The notes under the pieces: generated by a model | The model's input: only the letters and a program-made list of their open reading frames with translations | The model's database searches: none | What the model was told of the DNA's origin: nothing | In this document: positions 54,145 through 63,949 of the stretch, piece by piece | Layout of the letters: each line of letters starts with the position of its first letter | Position numbering within the stretch: the stretch's first letter is position 1 | Assembly: GCF_009720525.1 (NCBI RefSeq) | Contig: NZ_CP043930.1 | Location: 5,840,001 to 5,904,000 of the forward strand | DNA from: Gimesia benthica | Lineage (GTDB): Bacteria > Planctomycetota > Planctomycetia > Planctomycetales > Planctomycetaceae | Length of the DNA: 64,000 nucleotides | Direction: 5' to 3' | Made by a program: the position numbers and the translations under genes

Positions 54145-55446
54145 TTATTTCAACGCTTCCAGGGGAATGAAATCGGGAGGATTTCCGGGAGTGGTTGACT
54201 CACTGCGATTCGCCAGTATTCCGGGAGCTGCAGTCTGGCTATGGTCCGTCCCCTGGTAGACGCCGAAATCGTTGAAGAAGAATTTCTTGGCAATACGGTA
54301 GACCCAACTCTTCTCGGGAACTTCATTCCCGGGTGAATATTGGGAAGTGCGCGTTTCCAGATTCTGCAGTTCCTGCATCGCCTGTTTCCGGAACGTGGAA
54401 TCTTTGGCGCCATGCTTTTTAACCAGATCTTCGAGCAGATCGGGCCGTTCCAGGATGATACAGCCCCGCGTATTTTGCTGAACGACGTGCCGGAAGTCTT
54501 TCAGGAATTCCGACTGCACGAATTTTTCCTTCAGCGTTTTGGATTCATCGTGGATGGAATCGGTAGCGAACTGAATCACGGGGCAAGGTTCAATATCGCC
54601 CCAGGGATTGATGTGATGGCTGAGACCGGTCGCTGCCGGACAGAGCGCGGTTCCATCGTGATCAAAGTAGGCGTCGATCACTCCGATCGGTTTGCGGGCC
54701 CGAATATCCACAACGAATTTGCGGGCTCGTAACTGCTCTTCCGGAGAGAGAGCCAGTTCCGGGTTAGGATCGGGACCGGCGACACGGTAAATGTGATACC
54801 AGGTATACATGACCCCCATGTCAATCAGCTTGTCGACCCATTCTTCAGTCAGCAGGTCATCAATGTTCGACTTGCATAAGCTGGTGCAGACACCGGTGAG
54901 CAGTTTGTTATTCAGACAGTTCTGAATTCCCTGCATCGTTTTGTTGTAGACATCGCTCCGCCCGCGACGCTCGTTGCTGATGATCTCGTTCCCTTCAACG
55001 CTGATCAGCGGTGTCGCGTTGCCGAGTTTTCGCAGCTTCTTTGCGATCTCGTCGGTAATGAACTGTCCGTTCGTGAAAATCTGGAAATAGCAGTCGGGAT
55101 GACGTTCAAGAATTTCCAGTAGTTGGGGATGCATGAAAGGCTCACCTCCCAGGATGCCAAAGAAGGAGTTGCCCATCTCCTTGGCTTCCCCGATCAGCTT
55201 TGACATCGCCTCGACATCTATCTTTTCCTGTTTGGCGGCGACATCGACCCAGCAGCCCTGGCAGCGCAGGTTGCAGCTGTTGATTACCGAGACATAGAGG
55301 AAGGGGGGGAAGAACTCACCGCGTTTCAGACGTTTTTTGTGTTTGTGAACCGAGAGGGCGCCTTTGAAACCGAAATTGTAAGCCAGTTTCCAGACAAGTC
55401 TTTTGTCTGTTTCCATTAAGACGCGTTTGGCCATTTTCAGATACAT
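54145..55446 (-). CDS. Radical SAM protein
   Basis: 433 residues. SVINSCNLRCQGCWVDVA holds the CxxxCxxC motif, with GGEPFMHPQLLEIL (GGE) and a SPASM-like C-terminal Cys cluster (ALCPAATG and PCPVIQF, plus TRGCIIL). It resembles the broad group of radical SAM/SPASM proteins that includes HpnH-type enzymes and peptide maturases; no peptide gene is nearby. ATG 55446 is preferred; a TTG at 55506 would add 20 residues. The C-terminal 100 residues are a soluble extension. Confidence 0.8.
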   Translation of the reverse strand: MYLKMAKRVLMETDKRLVWKLAYNFGFKGALSVHKHKKRLKRGEFFPPFLYVSVINSCNLRCQGCWVDVAAKQEKIDVEAMSKLIGEAKEMGNSFFGILGGEPFMHPQLLEILERHPDCYFQIFTNGQFITDEIAKKLRKLGNATPLISVEGNEIISNERRGRSDVYNKTMQGIQNCLNNKLLTGVCTSLCKSNIDDLLTEEWVDKLIDMGVMYTWYHIYRVAGPDPNPELALSPEEQLRARKFVVDIRARKPIGVIDAYFDHDGTALCPAATGLSHHINPWGDIEPCPVIQFATDSIHDESKTLKEKFVQSEFLKDFRHVVQQNTRGCIILERPDLLEDLVKKHGAKDSTFRKQAMQELQNLETRTSQYSPGNEVPEKSWVYRIAKKFFFNDFGVYQGTDHSQTAAPGILANRSESTTPGNPPDFIPLEALK

Positions 55447-55646
55447 GAAGGCACTCAGTTCCCCTACGGGTGTTGAATTACTGAACAAATATGATTTTAC
55501 TATCAATTCTACTCATTCAGGCGCGGTAAAACACCCGTTTCCCTCAAAAAATACACAGAATTTTCCTGCGATACATAAACATAGATTCTCGCACTGTAAA
55601 TTGCATGAATTTCATGGTATAAGGCAGTGTTGAGAAAATTCTTTTT

Positions 55647-55675
55647 TTGACATTGAGGTACATTTCTTATACTTT
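55647..55675 (+). promoter_or_regulatory. Candidate promoter of the nagA-like gene
   Basis: -35 TTGACA (55647-55652) is followed by TATACT at 15 bases or TACTTT at 17 bases. It is about 85 bases upstream of the gene start, in an AT-rich stretch. Confidence 0.45.
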
Positions 55676-55760
55676 CTAAGTTTAAATAAACCTTAGCTAG
55701 CCGCTCATTCGTGAACCCAATATTTTCTTTTACAAATTGTTTTAGAGCTCGAGGCAATTG

Positions 55761-56927
55761 ATGGAGTTAGTCGGACGAAGATACGATACATTTGAGGCTG
55801 TCAGTGTGAAGATCAAGGGAAACAAGATCTCTTCGATTGATCTGCTGCCTGATTCAGAAGCAGCCGGACTGCCTTTCATTGCTCCATCAATGTTTGATTT
55901 GCAGATCAATGGCCACGGTGGCATCTGGTTCAACAAACCAGGTCTGACTTCAGATGAAGTCTGTCAGGTAATGGAGAAACATTACCAGTATGGAATCACC
56001 CGTCTTTGTCCCACACTGATTACGAGTTCCTACGAAGACTACGTCAGCGGCTTCTCTGCCATTCGTCAGGCGTGTGAAGAAAATGAATGGGTGGAGCAGA
56101 TGGTTCCCGGTTGTCATCTGGAAGGTCCCTTCATTTCGCCGATTCAGGGACCCCGTGGTGCTCATCCGCTGGATCAGGTTCGCCCTGCCGACTGGGATGA
56201 ATTCAGCCGCCTGCAGGAGATTTCCGGAAATCGCATTCGTCTGATTACGCTGGCTCCTGAAGTCGATAACGCCATCCCCTTTATCAAAAAAGCCGTTGCC
56301 TCAGGGGTTGTTGTCTCCATTGGGCATACTGCTGCAGAACCCGAGCAGATTACCGAAGCCGTTGATGCAGGGGCTCGCCTGAGTACTCACCTGGGCAATG
56401 GCGCACATGGAACCCTTCGTCGCCACCCGAATTACATCTGGGAGCAACTGGGTGAACCGCGTCTGATGGCCAGCATCATCACAGACGGACATCACCTGCC
56501 CGCCAGTGTGGTCAGAACCATTATCAAAACCAAAGGTGTCGAGAATGTCGTGATCACCTGCGACGCCTCGGGTCTGGCCGGGTCTCCCCCCGGAATCTAC
56601 GATGAAGGTTCCGTTAAGATGGAAGTCCTGGAAGATGGCCCGATCGTCATCGCCGGTCAGCGGCAGTTACTCGCCGGCTCCGGTCTGGAGACAGATACCT
56701 GCGTCACCACCGCCATCGACATGGCTGGAATCACTCTGCAGGAATCTCTCGACATGGCTGGCTTGAACCCTGCTCGACTGCTTGGGTTTGAAGAAATCAA
56801 GCTGGAAGTCGGTTCCCGGGCCGACCTGATTCTCTTCCACTACGAAGGAGCGGGATCCCGGATGAATATTCAGACCGTTCTATCCTGCGGTTCCGTCAAA
56901 TACGGCACACTGCTCGTCAATTCCTGA
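55761..56927 (+). CDS. nagA: N-acetylglucosamine-6-phosphate deacetylase-like amidohydrolase
   Basis: 388 residues, ATG 55761 with GAGG upstream. Metal and active-site blocks: FDLQINGHGG, GCHLEGPFISP (Glu ligand), VVSIGHTAAEPEQI (His), LSTHLGNGAHGTL (His ligand region; canonical form THLFNAM) and VVITCDASGLAG (catalytic Asp; canonical TDAM). So the core NagA architecture is conserved with altered motif flanks. It removes acetate from GlcNAc-6-P, or a related sugar, in amino-sugar use or cell-wall recycling. No nagB or nagE is nearby. Confidence 0.82.
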   Translation: MELVGRRYDTFEAVSVKIKGNKISSIDLLPDSEAAGLPFIAPSMFDLQINGHGGIWFNKPGLTSDEVCQVMEKHYQYGITRLCPTLITSSYEDYVSGFSAIRQACEENEWVEQMVPGCHLEGPFISPIQGPRGAHPLDQVRPADWDEFSRLQEISGNRIRLITLAPEVDNAIPFIKKAVASGVVVSIGHTAAEPEQITEAVDAGARLSTHLGNGAHGTLRRHPNYIWEQLGEPRLMASIITDGHHLPASVVRTIIKTKGVENVVITCDASGLAGSPPGIYDEGSVKMEVLEDGPIVIAGQRQLLAGSGLETDTCVTTAIDMAGITLQESLDMAGLNPARLLGFEEIKLEVGSRADLILFHYEGAGSRMNIQTVLSCGSVKYGTLLVNS

Positions 56928-57299
56928 AATTGTGCTGCTTAAAACGAATACGCTCATTTCACCTCAGAAAAAGTCAAAATAATTTTCTGCTCGCGTGTTC
57001 ACTGATTCCCTTCCGCCATTTTCAATGTTATAATTTGATATTCATATTTCAGACATCAAACTTTCATCAACGGAATTTTGTGTCTATTTGAGGGCCTTTG
57101 TTTTATTATTATTTTCGGGCTCGCAATTCTAGTTGGGATGGTACCCGGTAGTCGGATCTCAGTCCAAACGAGTTATTCATTATTCTAATTCGCCAGTTTT
57201 GGGCAGGCACATCGATCAGTCATGTGTAGCCACAGTACTTATTTGTTTGCTGAGTAACGATTCTTTGCCTGGTGTGCATCAACAGGGCATGGACTACGA
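56928..57299. other. AT-rich intergenic region
   Basis: About 370 bases between the nagA-like gene and the second kinase. No gene, hairpin terminator or recognisable RNA was seen. A promoter for the kinase presumably lies here. Confidence 0.5.
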
Positions 57300-58793
57300 A
57301 TGATTTTTTTCAATAAGAAGTCGCGCAAAAAGAAACTCAGTGCGCAGCTGATTGATCTGAAGCTCGTTAAACCAGACGAGATGGATGCCTGCCTGCAGGA
57401 ACTTCAGGACAAAGCAGCTGATGACGATCAATTGATTCGGTTACTGGAACGCAAAAACCTGATCACCTCATTTCAGGCCAGTCGACTGAAAAACAATGAG
57501 TTCGAAGGGCTCGTTCTGGGCGGCAACAAGCTGATGTACCAGAACGCTTCCGGAAGTTTTGCTCGCGTCTATCGCGCAGAATCTCTGGAAGATGGACGCA
57601 TGATAGGCGTCAAAGTTCTTCGGCAACGCTGGGCCCAGGATCCCGAAAACATAAAAATGTTTCATCGAGAAGCAGAGGTCTGCAAGCAATTCAAACATAA
57701 AAACATCGTAGAGATTTTCGATGTCGGCGTGCAGGACGATATTCACTATTTCACCATGGAGTTTGTGGAAGGTGGAAATCTGCGGGACTTTATCACCATC
57801 CGCAAAAAGCTCTCTCCCCTGGAAGCCGTCAATTACACCATCGATATCTGTGAAGGGCTGGAGTACGCCAATCGTCTGGGGTACACACACCGCGACATGA
57901 AAGCGACCAACGTGCTCATGTCGATTCAGGGAGTGGCGAAGCTGATTGACTTCGGTCTGGCTGGCGAAGATGATGCCGCCGGTGCTGGTGAAGCACATCA
58001 ACGCGCCGTTGAATACGGAACGCTGGAAAAGTCAACAGGGGCTCCCCGAAATGATCCCCGCAGCGATCTTTATTTTGTGGGTACCATCTTTTACGAGCTT
58101 CTCTGCGGTAAGCCTCCTTTCCCACGCACGAAAGACATCGAGGAACGCAAGCGGCCTACCCGCTACTCACAGGTTCCTTCGATTACAACGATCGAGCCCG
58201 ATCTGCCTGAAGCCGTTGTAGATGTTCTGGAAAAACTGATGGCCTATCTGCCACAGGTTCGGTATCAGACAGCGACCGAAGCGGTTCAGGATCTCCTGGA
58301 AGTCCGTGCTCAGCTCAGTGGAGCGGAAGAAACACCAAAACCACAGGCAACCGCGGATGTCAAAGCGAGTGCTGAGCAGGATCTGAAAATGGCAATCGCT
58401 CCGCCGACGATCCTGTGTATCGAGAATCGTTCCAAGCATCAGGATGTCTTACGCGATTACCTCACTAAGCACGGTTACCGCGTCCTGATTTTAAGTGACC
58501 TGGATCGGGCGATGCAGCGGGTGAAAGACAATGCCCCCGACTGCATTGTCTTCATGGAAGATTCCATCGGCGAAGGGTGTGTCGAAGCCTTCAAGCAGGC
58601 ACTCGCCATGGATCCGGATCTGGCAGCCATCCTGGTTCTGTCAGAGAAGAATGCCGCGATCAAGAAAACGCTGAAGAAGACTGATCGCTCCCGGATTCTC
58701 GTTCAGCCGATCAAAATTCGTAATCTGCGGGCCAAAATCCAGAAAGTGTTACAGCATCAACTCAACGATTCTGCAGAGCTGACTGCCTACTGA
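57300..58793 (+). CDS. Ser/Thr protein kinase fused to a degenerate receiver domain
   Basis: 497 residues, cytoplasmic (no membrane helix). After a basic N-terminus (KKSRKKKLSAQL) and a helical segment comes a Hanks kinase: ASGSFARVYRAE (degenerate glycine loop, about 88), GVKVL (Lys), HRDMKATNVLM (about 197), DFGLAGEDD (about 216) and a receiver-like domain from about 369 (TILCIENRSKHQDVL ... DCIVFMEDSIG ... LVQPIKI). The receiver lacks the phospho-acceptor Asp (FME in its place) and the invariant Lys (QP), so it is probably a pseudo-receiver. The helical N-terminal 60 residues occur in other planctomycete kinases. Confidence 0.85.
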   Translation: MIFFNKKSRKKKLSAQLIDLKLVKPDEMDACLQELQDKAADDDQLIRLLERKNLITSFQASRLKNNEFEGLVLGGNKLMYQNASGSFARVYRAESLEDGRMIGVKVLRQRWAQDPENIKMFHREAEVCKQFKHKNIVEIFDVGVQDDIHYFTMEFVEGGNLRDFITIRKKLSPLEAVNYTIDICEGLEYANRLGYTHRDMKATNVLMSIQGVAKLIDFGLAGEDDAAGAGEAHQRAVEYGTLEKSTGAPRNDPRSDLYFVGTIFYELLCGKPPFPRTKDIEERKRPTRYSQVPSITTIEPDLPEAVVDVLEKLMAYLPQVRYQTATEAVQDLLEVRAQLSGAEETPKPQATADVKASAEQDLKMAIAPPTILCIENRSKHQDVLRDYLTKHGYRVLILSDLDRAMQRVKDNAPDCIVFMEDSIGEGCVEAFKQALAMDPDLAAILVLSEKNAAIKKTLKKTDRSRILVQPIKIRNLRAKIQKVLQHQLNDSAELTAY

Positions 58794-58803
58794 GTTTCCC
58801 ACT

Positions 58804-59820
58804 TCACTCATACTTGGGAATGTTGGGTTCCGGAATTTCCTCCAGCAGACGTCCGATGATATCTTCGGTGACCATCCCCTCGGCCTGCGCCTGGAAGTTC
58901 GTAGAAATACGATGACGGAGTACGGGGACTGCCACGCGACGAATATCATTCAGAGAGACACTCGCACGACCGTCCATAGCGGCAATGGCTTTGCCTCCTG
59001 CGATCAGATACTGGCCGGCACGAGGTCCGGCTCCCCAGTCAACCATCTGCTTGATGAAGGCTGGCGCAGAGCCGTCACTGGGCCTAGTCGCACGGACCAG
59101 TCGCGTAACGTAATTGATTGTAAGCGGGCCGACTTCTATCATGTTGATCTGCCGCTGCAGGTATAAAATGGATTTGGCCGAAAGGACTTTGCGAATTTCC
59201 GGTTTCTCGCTGGAGCTGGTGGCTGCCAGAATCTGTTCTTCCTCTTCCAGGTTTGGATACTCCACCTTGATGTTAAACATGAATCGGTCGAGCTGCGCTT
59301 CCGGGAGGGGGTAAGTTCCTTCCTGTTCGATCGGGTTCTGAGTGGCGATCACAAAAAACGGTTCCGGCAGGTCATAGGTGGTCTGCCCCACCGTCACTTC
59401 CCGCTCCTGCATCGACTGCAGTAACGCGGCCTGTGTCTTAGGCGGAGTTCGGTTGATTTCATCGGCCAGCAGAATATTGGTAAATACAGGGCCCTGGACA
59501 AATCGGAACGAGCGACGGCCCGATTCTTCCTCTTCCAGCACGTTGGTACCGGTAATGTCTGAGGGCATCAGGTCGGGGGTGAACTGGATTCGTTTGAACT
59601 CACAATCCAGAATGCGGGCAATGGTACTTACCAGCAGGGTTTTCGCGAGTCCGGGTACCCCGACCAGCAGACAGTGCCCCCCTGTAAATATCGCCGCGAG
59701 GATCTGCTCGATCACTTCATCCTGGCCGATCACGACCTTATGCAGTTCGTCCACCATCACGTCATGGTGACGTTTGAGTTTCTCCAGAAATTCGTCAAAG
59801 TCGCGTTTTTCGGTAGCCAA
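58804..59820 (-). CDS. MoxR family AAA+ ATPase
   Basis: 338 residues. Walker A GVPGLAKTLLV, Walker B LLADEINRTPPKTQAAL, sensor region ATQNPIEQEGTYPLPEAQLD and the C-terminal lid domain (from about 250) are all normal for MoxR. These ATPases act as chaperone-like maturation factors with VWA-domain partners. DUF58 and VWA genes usually follow; here its neighbours are the kinase gene (convergent) and a divergent DUF4159 gene. Confidence 0.93.
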   Translation of the reverse strand: MATEKRDFDEFLEKLKRHHDVMVDELHKVVIGQDEVIEQILAAIFTGGHCLLVGVPGLAKTLLVSTIARILDCEFKRIQFTPDLMPSDITGTNVLEEEESGRRSFRFVQGPVFTNILLADEINRTPPKTQAALLQSMQEREVTVGQTTYDLPEPFFVIATQNPIEQEGTYPLPEAQLDRFMFNIKVEYPNLEEEEQILAATSSSEKPEIRKVLSAKSILYLQRQINMIEVGPLTINYVTRLVRATRPSDGSAPAFIKQMVDWGAGPRAGQYLIAGGKAIAAMDGRASVSLNDIRRVAVPVLRHRISTNFQAQAEGMVTEDIIGRLLEEIPEPNIPKYE

Positions 59821-60166
59821 GGGATTTCCATTCTGTCTCGTGGTTCAGGCCTGACTGACTCAAAATGCTGACCGGCATCGATAATCAATGCGGACAGCCT
59901 TCAGTCCGTGTGAAAATACGCAGTCAGTCTTCGTAATTATAGCCATCTTCAATCCCGAGAGAAACAGAGACCCGCTGACTTGCGAACGCAAATATGATAC
60001 AATCAGGGAGACGGGTGAAAAAACAAACAATTCATCTGGAATAGGTAAAATATCTTGTAAGAATGCATAAAAATTAAACAAATCAGTTTCCGGGCACAGT
60101 TCTGGAGAGAAGGGGCTATGCAGGCTCTGATCCAGTGATAGACTTCGGAATCGAAAGCGAAACTTA
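59821..60166. other. Divergent promoter region
   Basis: About 345 bases between the divergent moxR and DUF4159 genes. It holds an extended -10-like TGATACAAT (59995-60003) reading toward the DUF4159 gene. Nothing else is recognised. Confidence 0.4.
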
Positions 60167-62635
60167 ATGGATTTTCCGCATTATCGTAGAGCGTATCGGG
60201 CGTTGCGCTGGACGTTAACAGCAGTCCTATGCATTTCCCTCATGTTGTTCTCCAGCAGAGCTGTTTTTGCGCAGGGTCAGGAACTGTCAGCCAAGGCAGT
60301 ACTGGAATCCATCGAGCGTGGAAAAGCCTTTCTCCTGCAGGAACAGCAGGGCGATGGTTCCTGGTCCGGTCCGGGGAAAAATTATACTCCCGGCATCAGC
60401 TGTCTGGCTCTGATGGCCATCATCAACTGCGGCATGACTGCGAATGATGAACCCGTACAGCGCGGCCTCAAATACCTCAGATCACTCCGCGCTCCCGAAC
60501 CCAGGGGAACCTACCAGACCAGCCTGATGATTATGGCGCTGGCAGCCGCTAAAGATGGCAAACGGGATTTACCTCTGATTCAGTCCCTGGTGGCACGACT
60601 TGAGAAAAGTCAGGTGACGACCGGGCCCGATGCAGGGGGCTGGAGTTACGGACCCGGAATGGCCATTGGAGGAGCCGGGGTTGCCGATCGCAGTAACAGT
60701 CAGTACGCGGTACTCGCTCTACGCGATGCCGTGCACGCGGGGGTACCGGTCAGCCAGAAAACCTGGAAGCTCATCAAACAGTATTGGTCTACACAGCAAA
60801 GTGGCGATGGCGGCTGGGGCTATCAGTCCAACGCCGGGGCGAGTCGAGGCAGTATGACCGTCGCAGGGATCGCTACTATGGTGATCGTCAATTCGATGCT
60901 GGGAGACGACCTGGAACTGAATCCCGACGGTACTCCCGTCTGCTGTGATCAAAAAGAAGAGGACAAATCTATCGAACGGGCCATTCACTGGATGACCACC
61001 CATTTTTCCGTGGGCACCAATCCCGGAGTCAACTCCTGGCTGCTTTATTACCTGTATGGTCTGGAACGTGCGGGACGCTTAAGCGGTACCCGGTTTTTCG
61101 GCAAGCATGACTGGTATCGGGAAGGAGCCGCGTTTCTGACACAAAGGCAGTCCGTGCGCGATGGCTCATGGCGTGGTGCCGGCCAATTGGAATCTGATCC
61201 CGTACTGGGAACGAGCTTTGTCCTGCTCTTTCTTTCCAAAGGTCTGGCTCCGGTCCTGATCAATAAGCTGGAATACAAAACCGAGGGGCAGGCCAAACTG
61301 CAGCCGGGAACAATTCCGAACTGGAATCACCATCAGAATGATATTCTGAATCTGACCGATGCGCTTTCCGGACGCCCTGACTGGCCGAAACTGCTGACCT
61401 GGCAGACCGTAAATCTCGACCTGGCGATTCAGGGGGGGGGCGTGCAGGTTCTCCGGCAGGCTCCTGTGCTGTTTATCAGTGGTCAGGAAGATCCCCAGTT
61501 TGGAGTACCTGAGGTCAACATGCTCAAACAGTTTGTGGAGCAGGGGGGCTTTATCTTCGCCGTTGATAACTGTAATGGGGCCGGCTTTGATCGTGGTTTT
61601 CGAGAACTGATCAAAAAAATGTATCCGCAGGGGGAAGTCCAGCTGAAACGGCTGACGGCTGAGCATCCTGTCTTTCGCTGCGAATATCTGCTCGATGCGG
61701 AAAGTGTCGAACTCTATGGCGTCGATGTCGGCTGCCGAACTTCCATTATCTACTGCCCTGACGACCTGGCCTGTCTCTGGGACAAATGGATGCGGTTCCC
61801 CTCTCAAGATCGACCGGTGAAAGCAACTTCCATGATCACGCGTGCTGTCCGGATCGGAACCAACGTGATTGCATACGCGACAGGTCGAGAACCACCAAAC
61901 AAACTTGACCAGGAAGAACTGGCCAGTGAGAACGGTTTGCAGAATCAGGTCGAACGGGGCTTTCTGCAGATCGCCAAGATCCGTCATAACGGCACCTGGG
62001 ATGCGGCACCGAGAGCTTTGACAAATCTGCTCAAGGCCCTGAACCAGAATGCGGGAATGATCGCTTCCACGAAAACGCCCAGTCTGCCGGCCAGCGATCC
62101 TAATCTGATGCAGTACCCGCTGCTGTATATGCATGGCAGAAGCCAGTTCAGCCTTTCTAAAACGGAACAGTCGAACCTGAAACAGGCCCTGGATAATGGA
62201 GCGGTACTGTTTGCGGACGCCTGTTGTGGTGCACAGCCGTTTGATAAAAGTTTTCGTCAGCTGATGCAGGAAATGTTTCCGACCAAACAGTTAAAACGCA
62301 TTCCCGTCGATCATCCTCTGTTTTCGGAGCAGACCGGATATGATGTACGCCGCGTGCGTCGTCGCCAGATGGAGGTCAACGATGTAAACCAGCCGCTGAA
62401 AGCAGAAACCCTGGTCGTTGAACCTCTGCTCGAAGGAATTGAAATTGATGGGCACCTGGCTGTGATATATAGTAAGTACGATATCAGCTGTGCCCTGGAG
62501 CAGCAGGCGTCGGTCGCCTGTGCCGGTTATGTGCCTCAGGATGCAGTGAACCTGGCCTTGAATATCGTCCGTTATGCCCTGCTGCAGGATATCGCATATC
62601 GGGAAGTCATGTCACAGGAAGTCGAGGCGGAATAG
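60167..62635 (+). CDS. Exported prenyltransferase/squalene-cyclase-like protein with two DUF4159 domains
   Basis: 822 residues with a signal peptide (LTAVLCISLMLFSSRAVFAQ). Residues 40-420 are alpha/alpha-barrel repeats of the squalene-cyclase type (LALMAIINCGMTAND, GDGSWSGPG, GDGGWGYQSN). Two tandem DUF4159 domains follow: the first from about 433 (PVLFISGQEDPQFGV, GGFIFAVDNCNGAGFDRGF), the second from about 650 (PLLYMHGRSQFSLSK, GAVLFADACCGAQPFDKSF). DUF4159 proteins are typical of planctomycete MoxR clusters. No catalytic DxDD cyclase motif is seen, so the barrel is probably a binding domain. Confidence 0.85.
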   Translation: MDFPHYRRAYRALRWTLTAVLCISLMLFSSRAVFAQGQELSAKAVLESIERGKAFLLQEQQGDGSWSGPGKNYTPGISCLALMAIINCGMTANDEPVQRGLKYLRSLRAPEPRGTYQTSLMIMALAAAKDGKRDLPLIQSLVARLEKSQVTTGPDAGGWSYGPGMAIGGAGVADRSNSQYAVLALRDAVHAGVPVSQKTWKLIKQYWSTQQSGDGGWGYQSNAGASRGSMTVAGIATMVIVNSMLGDDLELNPDGTPVCCDQKEEDKSIERAIHWMTTHFSVGTNPGVNSWLLYYLYGLERAGRLSGTRFFGKHDWYREGAAFLTQRQSVRDGSWRGAGQLESDPVLGTSFVLLFLSKGLAPVLINKLEYKTEGQAKLQPGTIPNWNHHQNDILNLTDALSGRPDWPKLLTWQTVNLDLAIQGGGVQVLRQAPVLFISGQEDPQFGVPEVNMLKQFVEQGGFIFAVDNCNGAGFDRGFRELIKKMYPQGEVQLKRLTAEHPVFRCEYLLDAESVELYGVDVGCRTSIIYCPDDLACLWDKWMRFPSQDRPVKATSMITRAVRIGTNVIAYATGREPPNKLDQEELASENGLQNQVERGFLQIAKIRHNGTWDAAPRALTNLLKALNQNAGMIASTKTPSLPASDPNLMQYPLLYMHGRSQFSLSKTEQSNLKQALDNGAVLFADACCGAQPFDKSFRQLMQEMFPTKQLKRIPVDHPLFSEQTGYDVRRVRRRQMEVNDVNQPLKAETLVVEPLLEGIEIDGHLAVIYSKYDISCALEQQASVACAGYVPQDAVNLALNIVRYALLQDIAYREVMSQEVEAE

Positions 62636-62682
62636 TCTCAACCCCGGTTACCGCCAGTAGAGGCAACAAGTCAGGGAGAATC

Positions 62683-63090
62683 ATGAGCGAGCAGGAAGAG
62701 CGCCAGCAGAAAATTTCACCGGGAGCCCGTCTGGTCGGGGTCGTGATTGGCTGTGTCTTTGGCGGAATTGGTCTGACTCTGATTTCTTTTCTGTGGTCTC
62801 AGCCCTTCGGGGGATTCCATTCACCGCCTCTGTTTTTTCGCATTATTGGTTCGTTGATAGCAATTCCCTTTGTGATGGTAGGTGGCTTTACTGCTTACAG
62901 GTCACTTACCGCCAGGGGCAGCCGTCTGACGGGTGTCAGGGCAACCCGGAAACCATCCCCTTCCAAGAAACGCAGCAGCTATGCCTGCCCGCACTGCAAT
63001 GCGCCGATTGAGGAAGATTCGGACGTTTCACCTCATGGGGATGTGAAGTGCAGTTACTGTAAAAAGTGGTTTAATATTCACAGTGACTGA
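62683..63090 (+). CDS. Zinc-ribbon membrane protein
   Basis: 135 residues. Two membrane helices (about 17-38 and 50-72), then a basic linker and a C-terminal zinc ribbon (YACPHCNAPIEEDSDVS and CSYCKKWF). ATG 62683 is preceded by CAGGGAGAATC, a good ribosome site. It lies 47 bases after the DUF4159 gene and probably shares its transcript. Function unknown. Confidence 0.75.
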   Translation: MSEQEERQQKISPGARLVGVVIGCVFGGIGLTLISFLWSQPFGGFHSPPLFFRIIGSLIAIPFVMVGGFTAYRSLTARGSRLTGVRATRKPSPSKKRSSYACPHCNAPIEEDSDVSPHGDVKCSYCKKWFNIHSD

Positions 63091-63107
63091 TCTCTGACTT
63101 GAGCGGA

Positions 63108-63923
63108 TTATGCTGCTTTGCGCTTCGACTGCGTTTCAATCTGAGTCGGCAACTGAGTGAATGGCGATTTCAGAGAAGGACGCAAATAGCGCCAGTAAAT
63201 GGTGCAGAGCTCGAAAAACGCCTTGAAAAAATCGTGAGGCTTCACTTTAGAGCCTGCCACATCCCGCCAGCTGGTCAGGGGCAATTCATAGACTGTGTCT
63301 TCCAGCTTGGGACATCCAAAGAACCGTTCCAGTTGCCGCGACCGTGCCAGCAGCTCCACATCGAAGATCCAGTTGGTGAGAAACCGTGTGGCAAACAGAC
63401 TCTGATTTTCCCGTGTAACGCGAAACAGTTTTGCGCCACACTGGGTATCATAGATGGGGAGCCGTAATACTGTCGACGCTGATGTCGCAAAGATGCGGCC
63501 CAGGTAATGCCTCAGCTGTTTTCTTTCGATCTGACGTCCCAGCAGTTTGACACGGGCACCCAGAACCATGGATCGTTCAGGCATCTGTTCCAGTTGCGCG
63601 ACAAAATCCGGAATCGATTCCAGGGGGGTAGCCAGATCTGCGTCCCAGAAACCTGCATATTCCACACCAGCTTGTAATGCCTGCTGCATTCCCTGGCGGA
63701 CCGCCTCGGCCTTTCCCTGATTGTGGGAGAGGTGTAAAACTTCAAAGTGGTCGGGATCAGCAGCATGCAAGTCATCCAGGATCAGCGCGGTGCGATCGGA
63801 ACTGCCATCGTTAACGAACAGAAAAGAGTGCTCCGGGTGCCGCGCGACGTGCTTACGGAACTGGAGGATCTCTAACCGTTTCTCTTCGTTATAACAGGGG
63901 ACGACAATAATGGCAGGTGACAT
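63108..63923 (-). CDS. Family 2 glycosyltransferase, dolichyl/polyprenyl-phosphate-sugar synthase type
   Basis: 271 residues. PAIIVVPCYNEEKRLEIL, then VNDGSSDRTALILDDL, DADLATPLESIPDF (nucleotide/metal site) and DTQCGAKLFRV, the order seen in DPM1/ALG5-like glycosyltransferases. There is no obvious C-terminal membrane domain. It probably transfers a sugar to a lipid phosphate or glycan. An uncertain gene end lies just upstream. Confidence 0.88.
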   Translation of the reverse strand: MSPAIIVVPCYNEEKRLEILQFRKHVARHPEHSFLFVNDGSSDRTALILDDLHAADPDHFEVLHLSHNQGKAEAVRQGMQQALQAGVEYAGFWDADLATPLESIPDFVAQLEQMPERSMVLGARVKLLGRQIERKQLRHYLGRIFATSASTVLRLPIYDTQCGAKLFRVTRENQSLFATRFLTNWIFDVELLARSRQLERFFGCPKLEDTVYELPLTSWRDVAGSKVKPHDFFKAFFELCTIYWRYLRPSLKSPFTQLPTQIETQSKRKAA

Positions 63924-63949
63924 GAATGATTTGATACCCGTTTCGCCGG

